Source of the DNA: Verrucomicrobiota bacterium
GTDB taxonomy: Bacteria; Verrucomicrobiota; Verrucomicrobiia; Chthoniobacterales; UBA10450
Direction of reading: 5' to 3'
NCBI GenBank assembly: GCA_003217965.1
Contig: QHNB01000108.1
Location: forward strand, 1 to 5,988
DNA length: 5,988 nt
Part shown: positions 1 to 5,628 of the stretch, in pieces
Numbering within the stretch: the first letter of the stretch is position 1
How the letters are laid out: the number at the start of each line of letters is the position of its first letter
Notes under the pieces: generated by a model
Told to the model about the DNA's origin: nothing
The model's database searches: none
What the model saw: the letters and a program-made list of their open reading frames with translations, nothing else
Made by a program: the position numbers and the translations under genes

Positions 1-507
1 AGACGACTGCTGAATTGTTTTGCTTACACCTGCTCGTTTTCGGTGGCGGCAGCAGCGGTCGGGGCAAGGACCGTGAGTGTGGATCTTTCACGGAGATCGC
101 TCGAGCGCGGACGGGAAAATTTTTCGCTCAACAGCTTACCGGTGGAGGAACATCGCTTCATTACAGACGACGTTTTCGAGGTGCTGCCGCGGCTCGCCCG
201 CAGAGGCGAAAAGTTCGATATGATTGTGCTCGATCCACCTACTTTTTCTCGTTCGCGGGAGGGCAGAACTTTTCAAGTTCAGTTGGATTTTGAGAATCTT
301 TTGTTGAGCGCCCTTGAACTCGCAAATCGCGACAGTCACATTTTGTTATCAACGAATTCCTCCAACCTGGACGAACGTGCGCTCGAAGTGATGGCCCGGT
401 TTTGCTTGAAAGCCGCCCGGCGTGCCGGAAAATTCCATCGCCAGCCGAAGCCAGTTGAATTTCCGCCCGGTGCTGGCGCGAGCACAATCTGGCTGACACT
501 GTATTAG
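1..507 (+). CDS. Class I SAM-dependent methyltransferase, RlmI/RlmK-like (C-terminal part, 5' end outside window)
   Basis: The reading frame is open from base 1 to the TAG at 505-507, giving the last 168 residues of a protein that starts upstream. The visible part is a Rossmann methyltransferase fold. A SAM-binding motif I (NCFAYTCSFSVAAA, window residues 5-18) is followed by the acidic motif II residue D28 in 'VSVDLS'. The catalytic-loop motif is DPPTF at residues 78-82. This combination is typical of the 23S rRNA methyltransferases RlmI (m5C1962) and the RlmK half of RlmL (m7G2069), which act in the cytoplasm on ribosomal RNA using S-adenosylmethionine. A PUA-type RNA-binding domain, if present, would lie upstream and cannot be seen. 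The loop after the next strand reads LLSTNSSNL (residues 115-123) and has no cysteine where RlmI-type m5C enzymes carry 'SCS', so the exact target is left open. The family call is firm; the substrate is inferred. Confidence 0.88.
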   Translation, partial: RRLLNCFAYTCSFSVAAAAVGARTVSVDLSRRSLERGRENFSLNSLPVEEHRFITDDVFEVLPRLARRGEKFDMIVLDPPTFSRSREGRTFQVQLDFENLLLSALELANRDSHILLSTNSSNLDERALEVMARFCLKAARRAGKFHRQPKPVEFPPGAGASTIWLTLY

Positions 508-551
508 GAGAAAGGAACGCGCGCCCAGGGTCGCTCAACCGAAACAAAGTT

Positions 552-818
552 ATGGACGAAAATACCGATATTGCACAGCGCAGCGTGCGTTACGCGCAGG
601 ACCAATTTTCTGAGGCGCTCACCCAGGCAGAAGAATTTGTGCGGGAAAGACCGGGCCAATCCCTCCTAATCGCATTCCTGATTGGCTTCATTTTAAACCG
701 GCTCCCGGTAGGAAGGCTTCTGGGCGGACTCGTTCGTTTGCTTTTAATGGCCCTGAAACCCGCAATTCTCGTTTACGGAGCAACCAAGGTTTACGAAGCT
801 GTCCAGGAAACCGATTAA
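552..818 (+). CDS. Small membrane protein with ElaB/YqjD (DUF883)-like C-terminal anchor
   Basis: This is an 88-residue protein starting at ATG 552. Residues 1-30 form a polar, probably helical segment (RSVRYAQDQFSEALTQAEEF). A 'VRERPGQSLLIAFLIGFIL' stretch (residues 30-48) follows, closely matching the pattern of the ElaB/YqjD family: Arg/Glu, Pro, then a Gly-containing membrane helix. A second hydrophobic helix spans about residues 56-77, interrupted by K69-P70. E. coli relatives are inner-membrane proteins linked to ribosome anchoring in stationary phase; that role is known for the family only and is not shown here. The gene lies 44 bp after the methyltransferase on the same strand. The Shine-Dalgarno-like AGGAG at 506-510 is about 40 bases from the ATG, too far to serve it, and no in-frame start lies closer. 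It ends in a 4-bp tail-to-tail overlap with dodecin. Confidence 0.75.
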   Translation: MDENTDIAQRSVRYAQDQFSEALTQAEEFVRERPGQSLLIAFLIGFILNRLPVGRLLGGLVRLLLMALKPAILVYGATKVYEAVQETD

Positions 819-1024
819 TCTTCTAAGGTAAAGCCGACCTTCACCGTGACCTGCCAGTGATCGACTTTGCCGTTTTCGATGTGGCCGCGGGTTTCGGTCA
901 CTTCAAACCAGCGCATGTTACGCACGGTCTTTCCGGCTCGGGCTAGCGCATTCTGGACCGCGGCTTCAATACTCTCGGCCGAGGATCCGACTAGCTCGAG
1001 CTTCTTGTAAATGTGATTGCTCAT
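815..1024 (-). CDS. Dodecin family flavin-binding protein
   Basis: This 69-residue protein matches bacterial dodecins over its full length. The pattern is 'SNHIYKKLELVGSS' at the N-terminus, the helix 'SIEAAVQNALARAGKTV', then 'RWFEVTETRGHIENGKV' and 'HWQVTVKVGFTLED'. Dodecins assemble into hollow dodecamers that store and buffer flavins (FMN, riboflavin or lumichrome) in the cytoplasm, with paired flavins stacked between tryptophans. Here W39 is the expected stacking Trp and Q58 the expected flavin-contacting Gln; both are present. Bacterial dodecins such as that of Thermus can also carry CoA. The start is ATG (1024-1022), with no Shine-Dalgarno upstream. The gene is transcribed divergently from acs and converges with the small membrane protein; its TAA (817-815) overlaps that gene's stop. 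No second start or truncation is seen. Confidence 0.96.
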   Translation of the reverse strand: MSNHIYKKLELVGSSAESIEAAVQNALARAGKTVRNMRWFEVTETRGHIENGKVDHWQVTVKVGFTLED

Positions 1025-1108
1025 GTCGAGACGATTGATGGAGGACGCATTCTTGCAAAGGAAATCCGTTGAGCAGCTCGAAGCTGATTGCTAGCGTGCC
1101 TTCCTTTG
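1025..1108. promoter_or_regulatory. Divergent intergenic region between dodecin and acs
   Basis: These 84 bases must hold the 5' regions of both dodecin (leftward) and acs (rightward). I could not place a convincing sigma-70 promoter on either strand. Only weak -35-like hexamers such as TTGATG at 1035-1040 are visible, with no matching -10 box. A perfect 8-bp inverted repeat lies inside, as does the short palindrome GAGCAGCTC at 1071-1079. A GGAGGA at 1040-1045 is too far from either start to act as a ribosome binding site. The regulatory role is inferred from gene orientation alone. Confidence 0.5.
1056..1108. repeat. 8-bp inverted repeat in the dodecin/acs intergenic region
   Basis: CAAAGGAA at 1056-1063 is perfectly complementary to TTCCTTTG at 1101-1108, with 37 bases between the arms. 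The right arm ends directly before the acs ATG at 1109. The central part contains GAGCAGCTC (1071-1079), itself a near-palindrome. The arrangement could be a bipartite operator, or a long-range stem near the acs start. With 84 bp of sequence, a chance 8-bp match is unlikely but possible. Confidence 0.35.
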
Positions 1109-3052
1109 ATGGAAACGCACATTGAGTCGCACCTGGTCGAAAAACGCGTCTTCAAACCACCCAAAGACTTTCAGCGGCGCGCACGAATCAAGAGCTTGGC
1201 CCATTACCAAAAAATGTACCGGGAATCGATCCGGCAGCCGGACAAATTTTGGAGTCGTGAAGCCAAAGAGCTGGACTGGCACAAGCCCTGGAAGCGGGTG
1301 CTCGATTGGAAAGCTCCCTTCGCCAAATGGTTCGTTGGTGGACAACTCAACATTTCGGAAAATTGTCTCGACCGTCATTTGACCGGATCGCGGCGAAATA
1401 AGGCGGCTCTTCTTTGGGAAGGTGAACCGGGTGAGAAACGCACGCTGACCTATCAACAATTACACCGCGAAGTCTGCCGGTTCGCCAACGTGCTCAAGCG
1501 AAACAACATTCGAAAAGGCGATCGTGTCATCATCTATTTGCCTAACATTCCCGAAGCTGCAATCGCGACGCTCGCCTGCGCTAGGATCGGGGCCGTTCAC
1601 TCGGTTGTTTTCGGCGGATTCAGCGCCGACAGCATCCGTGACCGCATCGCCGATAGCGGCGCAATTGCGTTAATCACAGCAGACGGAAGCTATCGGCGTG
1701 GAACGATTGTTCCGCTCAAGAGAAATGTGGACGAGGCGCTTCAGGGCGGAACATCGGTGAAGCGGGTCATTGTTTACGAACGCGTGGGCAACGAGATCCA
1801 TATGGAAGAAGGTCGCGATGTTTGGTGGCACCGCGAATTGGAATACGTCGGTGCCTATTGTCCACCGGTGCGGCTCGATTCCGAGCATCCCCTCTATATT
1901 CTCTACACCAGCGGTTCGACCGGAAAGCCGAAGGGCATCTTGCACACGACCGGCGGTTACCTGGTCGGCATTTATTCTACGATGAAATACGTCTTCGACG
2001 TCCGCGATGAAGACGTCTACTGGTGCACGGCGGACGTCGGCTGGGTTACCGGTCATAGCTATGTGGTCTACGGACCGCTCGCGAATGGCGCGACCACGCT
2101 GATGTATGAAGGCGCACCGAACTGGCCGGAGCCCGATCGTTTTTGGAAGATCATCGAGGAACACGGCGTCACCATCCTGTACACGGCGCCCACCGCGATC
2201 CGCGCGTTCATCCGGTGGGGAGATGCATGGGTAAAGAAACACGATCTTTCTTCGCTGCGGCTGCTGGGAACCGTAGGCGAGCCGATTAATCCCGAGGCGT
2301 GGATGTGGTATTACAAAACGATCGGCGGAAGCCGTTGCCCGATTGTCGACACCTGGTGGCAAACTGAGACCGGCGCGATCATGATCACCCCCCTGCCCGG
2401 AGCCATTCCGGCCAAACCCGGAAGTGCAACGCTGCCATTTTTCGGGGTCGATCCGGCAGTCGTAAACGAGCGCGGCGAAGAAGTGGGCCCGAATGTCGGT
2501 GGCAAACTGATCCTGCGAAAACCGTGGCCTTCGATGCTGCGAACGATCTACGGTGACAAGGAGCGCTATAAGAAACAGTACTGGAGCGAATTCAAAGGCT
2601 CTTATCTCACCGGCGATGGCGCGCGACGCGATAAGGATGGCTATTTTTGGATTGTTGGCCGAATCGATGACGTGTTGAACGTCGCCGGCCACCGCCTCGG
2701 CACCTCCGAAATCGAGAGCGCGCTCGTCGCGCACGATGCCGTGGCTGAAGCAGCCGTGGTCGGCCGACCGGATGACTTAAAGGGACAAGCAGTGGTCGCG
2801 TTCGTTACCTTAAAAGGTCACGCTAACCTGACTCCCCGCTTAAAAACTGAATTGCGCGACTTCGTCGGCGTGCACATCGGCGCAATCGCCAAGCCGGATG
2901 AAGTGCGCTTTGCCGAAGCATTGCCGAAAACGCGGAGCGGAAAAATCATGCGCCGTTTGCTCAAAGAAATCGCAAGCGGCCAGAGTGTGACCGGTGATAC
3001 CACTACTTTGGAAGACTTCAGTGTGCTTGCCCGACTTAGTGCTGAGGAGTAA
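1109..3052 (+). CDS. acs: Acetyl-coenzyme A synthetase (acetate--CoA ligase, AMP-forming)
   Basis: This 647-residue enzyme is close in length to E. coli Acs (652). It converts acetate, ATP and CoA to acetyl-CoA through an acetyl-AMP intermediate in the cytoplasm, allowing growth on or scavenging of acetate. The N-terminal ACS domain is followed by the P-loop-like motif YTSGSTGKPKG at 266-276, the A5 motif DTWWQTETG at 414-422, the 'YLTGDGA' motif with D503, the hinge/'GHRLGTSEIE' region, and the C-terminal PKTRSGKIMRR motif with catalytic K612 (K609 in Salmonella Acs, the site of regulatory acetylation). The acetate-pocket residues V313, T314, V389 and W417 match V310, T311, V386 and W414 of the Salmonella enzyme, so acetate rather than a longer acid is the likely substrate. 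ATG 1109 is preferred over an in-frame TTG at 1088 because family homology begins near 'METHIESHLVEK'. Neither start has a clear Shine-Dalgarno. No acetyltransferase or deacetylase gene lies nearby. Confidence 0.97.
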   Translation: METHIESHLVEKRVFKPPKDFQRRARIKSLAHYQKMYRESIRQPDKFWSREAKELDWHKPWKRVLDWKAPFAKWFVGGQLNISENCLDRHLTGSRRNKAALLWEGEPGEKRTLTYQQLHREVCRFANVLKRNNIRKGDRVIIYLPNIPEAAIATLACARIGAVHSVVFGGFSADSIRDRIADSGAIALITADGSYRRGTIVPLKRNVDEALQGGTSVKRVIVYERVGNEIHMEEGRDVWWHRELEYVGAYCPPVRLDSEHPLYILYTSGSTGKPKGILHTTGGYLVGIYSTMKYVFDVRDEDVYWCTADVGWVTGHSYVVYGPLANGATTLMYEGAPNWPEPDRFWKIIEEHGVTILYTAPTAIRAFIRWGDAWVKKHDLSSLRLLGTVGEPINPEAWMWYYKTIGGSRCPIVDTWWQTETGAIMITPLPGAIPAKPGSATLPFFGVDPAVVNERGEEVGPNVGGKLILRKPWPSMLRTIYGDKERYKKQYWSEFKGSYLTGDGARRDKDGYFWIVGRIDDVLNVAGHRLGTSEIESALVAHDAVAEAAVVGRPDDLKGQAVVAFVTLKGHANLTPRLKTELRDFVGVHIGAIAKPDEVRFAEALPKTRSGKIMRRLLKEIASGQSVTGDTTTLEDFSVLARLSAEE

Positions 3053-3054
3053 CA

Positions 3055-3075
3055 GGCGCGGTTGAGTTCCGCGCC
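3055..3075 (+). terminator. GC-rich hairpin after acs (terminator-like, no U tract)
   Basis: GGCGCGG at 3055-3061 pairs perfectly with CCGCGCC at 3069-3075 around the 7-base loop TTGAGTT. It begins two bases after the acs stop codon. The bases downstream (AGCTTCAGG) are not T-rich, so it is not a standard intrinsic terminator. It could protect the acs mRNA 3' end, partly terminate transcription, or structure the leader of the next gene, whose Shine-Dalgarno starts seven bases later. The stem is seen directly; its role is inferred. Confidence 0.55.
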
Positions 3076-3081
3076 AGCTTC

Positions 3082-3086
3082 AGGAG
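3082..3086 (+). promoter_or_regulatory. Shine-Dalgarno AGGAG supporting a GTG start
   Basis: AGGAG lies nine bases upstream of GTG 3096. It is the only well-placed Shine-Dalgarno in the window and decides the start of the coiled-coil gene in favour of this GTG over later in-frame ATG codons. Confidence 0.7.
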
Positions 3087-3095
3087 ATTGAAACT

Positions 3096-4964
3096 GTGAA
3101 CTTTATCGGCACTGGGCTGCGTGAACTCGGCCTGAAGGTTCGCCGCCAACGAACCCGTATGGCGTTGCGCCACGTTAAGCGACAGCTGCAACGCAGCGAA
3201 ATTGCGCTCGGCCGGGAAGGGACAGCGCAAGCCGCAAGTTTTCCCGAAGTTCGCAACGAGATCGTTGCCCTAAAAAAGCTCGAGCAGGAGCAGAAGGAAG
3301 TCGCGGTGCGGATCGCACAAATCGATGAAGCGCTGAAGCAAATCGATGCCGAACGGCGAGAAAACTCGCGGGCGCAAAACGAGGCGGTCGCAAAACTCGA
3401 ATTGGAGAAAAAACCGTTGGTGCAGCGGCGCGACGAGGCCAAGCACGCAGCCAGCACGTGCGATCGTGCGTTGAGCGGAGTGGAATCACGCCTCCGGGCA
3501 AATGATGAGGCTGATCACGAGCTGTTAAAAGAGCTCGCAGCATTGCAGGCCCAAGCGCCGCCGCCCGATGACCTGGAGCCGCGGACCGCGGTGTTTGCGG
3601 CTAAGCGTGCGCGTTTGCCGGAGGAACGAGCCGAACTCGTGCGCGCGCGCGAAGGAAGTGTCGAAGCCTGTCAACAAGCGAAACAAAAACTGAACGCAGC
3701 CGAGGATGAACTGGCCACGGCGGAAAAAAAAATTGTCCGCGTTCGCGAAGAATTCGAAGCGAAAGATCGCGCATTGAACGAGAAAGCCAGGAGCCAACAG
3801 GACGCTCTTCGGGCGGCGCGGGCACAGCACCAGACGGTGGAGGAACGAAAAGATCCAGCTTATCTCAACATTGGCCGCCATCTTGCTACCCAGGGCATTG
3901 CTCCGCCGAACGCGCCGGAATTGCTGCACGACGTGCTGCGGCATCGCCAATCGGTCGACCGCCATTTCGAACATACGAAGGAATTAAAGCGCCTTTCCGA
4001 CGAAATCGATAAACAGCAGCTGCGAAAATTTTATTTTGCCGTGGCATCGACTTTGGTCCTGCTCGCCATCATTCTGCCTCTCCTTTTTCAAACTCCACCC
4101 CGGCGCGAATGGTTGCCCCAATCGACGGATGCAATCCTCTCTTTAAATACCGAGCGATTCGAACGCGATGAGTTACCGAAGCGGTGGCGGGCCGAAGATT
4201 TTTGGCAGCAAACCTGGTCGGGGCTGATTGGTGCCGCTACACAGACACCGCGTCTTAAAATTCCGGGCGATGCCGCACGCGTGACTCGCGCGGTGGCGAC
4301 GAGCGAGAATTCTCCGGGACGTGAATTTCTCCTGGTTGAAGCGCGCAATGACGTCTCGCCAGTGGTGCGAACAATTGCGCAGGACAAGGAATTCGAAAAG
4401 CGAGCAATCAGCGGCTTGCCCGTGTGGCAACGAGCAAATTTTAGCGTCGCCCGTATTGGGCCCAAGACACTGGCGGTTGGCATGCCCGACGGGGTTGATG
4501 AATTGGTTCGTGTGCGTCTGGGATTGGAGCCGGACCTGCAAATTACTGGTCAATTTTTCGATCGTTTTCAGGCGCTCGATCGTGAGACGAGCCTGCGACT
4601 TATCTCCCGCGATCCGCCGGGACTGGCCAAAGCCTTTCATCCGATTTTTCCGCGCGAACTGCTTGAACGCACTCAATTGCTCGGTCTGGGGCTTTCCTTG
4701 CAGTCGCCGATCAAAGCGCGGCTCCTTTTGAAATTTCCCTCGGAAGCAGCAGCAAGCGAAGTCGCCAAGAGCATTCACGATGACCCACAGCGCTGGCTCC
4801 ATCTCGAGCAATCGGGCCTGTCGCTTTTTATCCAGTCGCCAGAAGTGGCCCGACAGCATTCAAACCTCGAAGTGCGGTTCAACATGCCGGAGAATGCGGC
4901 TCGACTTCTGCTTCAACGCATTGCAAAGACAGACACGTCGGCCGCCGTGAGCGCCGCAAACTAG
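3096..4964 (+). CDS. Coiled-coil, single-pass membrane protein with large periplasmic domain (unknown function)
   Basis: I do not recognise a characterised family for this 622-residue protein. The start is GTG with a good Shine-Dalgarno. Residues 1-40 are basic. Residues about 45-150 and 165-251 are long, highly charged heptad-like segments rich in Glu, Lys, Arg, Gln and Ala, broken by a proline stretch (PPP at 155-157). This predicts a two-part antiparallel or rod-like coiled coil. A conserved-looking linker (about 252-311) contains 'AYLNIGRHLATQGIAPPN'. One hydrophobic helix spans residues 312-331, bounded by basic residues on the N-terminal side (QQLRK). By the positive-inside rule the coiled coil is cytoplasmic and residues 332-622 are periplasmic. 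That domain opens with 'LPQSTDAILSLNTERF' and contains 'VARIGPKTLAVG', faintly resembling DUF3352-like domains of Planctomycetes and Verrucomicrobia. No catalytic motif is visible. The gene is followed after 12 bp by a D,D-dipeptidase, suggesting an envelope role. The ORF is certain; the function is unknown. Confidence 0.85.
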   Translation: MNFIGTGLRELGLKVRRQRTRMALRHVKRQLQRSEIALGREGTAQAASFPEVRNEIVALKKLEQEQKEVAVRIAQIDEALKQIDAERRENSRAQNEAVAKLELEKKPLVQRRDEAKHAASTCDRALSGVESRLRANDEADHELLKELAALQAQAPPPDDLEPRTAVFAAKRARLPEERAELVRAREGSVEACQQAKQKLNAAEDELATAEKKIVRVREEFEAKDRALNEKARSQQDALRAARAQHQTVEERKDPAYLNIGRHLATQGIAPPNAPELLHDVLRHRQSVDRHFEHTKELKRLSDEIDKQQLRKFYFAVASTLVLLAIILPLLFQTPPRREWLPQSTDAILSLNTERFERDELPKRWRAEDFWQQTWSGLIGAATQTPRLKIPGDAARVTRAVATSENSPGREFLLVEARNDVSPVVRTIAQDKEFEKRAISGLPVWQRANFSVARIGPKTLAVGMPDGVDELVRVRLGLEPDLQITGQFFDRFQALDRETSLRLISRDPPGLAKAFHPIFPRELLERTQLLGLGLSLQSPIKARLLLKFPSEAAASEVAKSIHDDPQRWLHLEQSGLSLFIQSPEVARQHSNLEVRFNMPENAARLLLQRIAKTDTSAAVSAAN

Positions 4965-4976
4965 CCAAGTGCGTTG

Positions 4977-5627
4977 ATGATTCGCTTCTCTATTGCGGTC
5001 CTCGCCTTTACCGCGTCATCGATCCTTGCTCAGGATAATGGCATTCTGGGCGATGACCTTGGTTGGGTAAATATTCGCGATGTCGCACCGACAATCGCGA
5101 TCGAGCTGCGCTACGCCACCTCCAACAACATCGCACATCGTCCGCTCTACCCGTTCAATATGCAGCCAATGATCCGGGTGGGAGTGGCACGCAGATTAAT
5201 CGAAGTGCAGGCAATTCTGCGTCGTCGCCAATATGGATTGAAAATTTGGGATGCCTACCGACCTCGGGAATTACACGCGCAATTGTGGCGGTTCGTTCCC
5301 AAAAATGATTACGTTGCCAACCCAAACGATGCCACCAGCTCCATGCACACCTGGGGCGTTTCGGTTGATGCGACGATGGTGGATGATTGGGGTCGGCCGG
5401 TTTCTATGCCAACCGATTTCGACGATTTCACCCCGGCCGCCATGTTGCATTACATCGGCAGAGATCCGCTGATCCGAACGCATCTCTATCTTTTGCAATC
5501 GGCCATGGCTCGGGCGGGCTTTTATGGACTCCGGACGGAATGGTGGCATTTCACGGCGAGTGATTGGCGACGTTACATTCCAGCGGAATTGGTGAAGACG
5601 GGGAACGCAGTGGTGCTTTCGAAATAG
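4977..5627 (+). CDS. Exported D-alanyl-D-alanine dipeptidase (VanX/DdpX type, peptidase M15D)
   Basis: This 216-residue zinc peptidase cleaves the dipeptide D-Ala-D-Ala or related cell-wall fragments. The active site is complete. The SxHxxGxxxD motif (S122-M-H124...D131) and the ExxH motif (E188-W-W-H191) supply zinc ligands H124, D131, H191 and the catalytic base E188. R95 in 'DAYRP' matches the transition-state Arg71 of VanX. Spacing between these residues matches enterococcal VanX (H116, D123, E181, H184). Residues 1-18 form a signal peptide (MIR, then a hydrophobic core) with likely cleavage after 'SSILA' before Q19, so the enzyme is probably periplasmic. ATG 4977 is chosen over an adjacent in-frame TTG at 4974. 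It has no clear Shine-Dalgarno and lies 12 bp after the coiled-coil gene, consistent with one operon. No vanH, vanA, vanR or vanS neighbours are present, so a role in wall turnover or dipeptide scavenging is more likely than vancomycin resistance. Confidence 0.92.
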   Translation: MIRFSIAVLAFTASSILAQDNGILGDDLGWVNIRDVAPTIAIELRYATSNNIAHRPLYPFNMQPMIRVGVARRLIEVQAILRRRQYGLKIWDAYRPRELHAQLWRFVPKNDYVANPNDATSSMHTWGVSVDATMVDDWGRPVSMPTDFDDFTPAAMLHYIGRDPLIRTHLYLLQSAMARAGFYGLRTEWWHFTASDWRRYIPAELVKTGNAVVLSK

Positions 5628-5628
5628 G

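Noticed and set aside
15..293. Alternative plus-strand frame inside the methyltransferase
   Set aside because: It overlaps the frame that contains the SAM-binding and DPPTF motifs, and its translation has low-complexity Arg/Gly-rich character without any domain.
506..516. Strong Shine-Dalgarno-like AGGAGAAAGGA after the methyltransferase stop
   Set aside because: The nearest start, ATG 552, is about 35-40 bases away, and no ATG, GTG or TTG follows at a usable distance, so I do not call it a ribosome binding site.
1035..1063. Possible sigma-70 promoter (TTGATG as -35) for acs
   Set aside because: No sequence resembling TATAAT lies at the right spacing, so the match is no better than chance.
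1670..2734. A 354-residue open frame on the minus strand opposite acs
   Set aside because: It lies wholly antisense to a canonical acs gene. Its composition (rich in Arg, Asp, Ala, His) is that of a codon-shadow frame, and no recognisable domain is visible.
3638..3651. Alternating CG/TG run (possible Z-DNA tract)
   Set aside because: It is only 14 bases within coding sequence encoding Val-Arg-Ala-Arg and is adequately explained by codon use.
3080..3974. Several minus-strand open frames opposite the coiled-coil gene
   Set aside because: Their Arg/Ser/Phe/Leu-rich translations are the reverse complement of Glu/Lys/Ala-rich coiled-coil codons, so they are shadows.
4173..4859. A 228-residue minus-strand open frame opposite the periplasmic domain
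   Set aside because: It has no recognisable motif, and the plus-strand gene with its Shine-Dalgarno and membrane helix explains the region.
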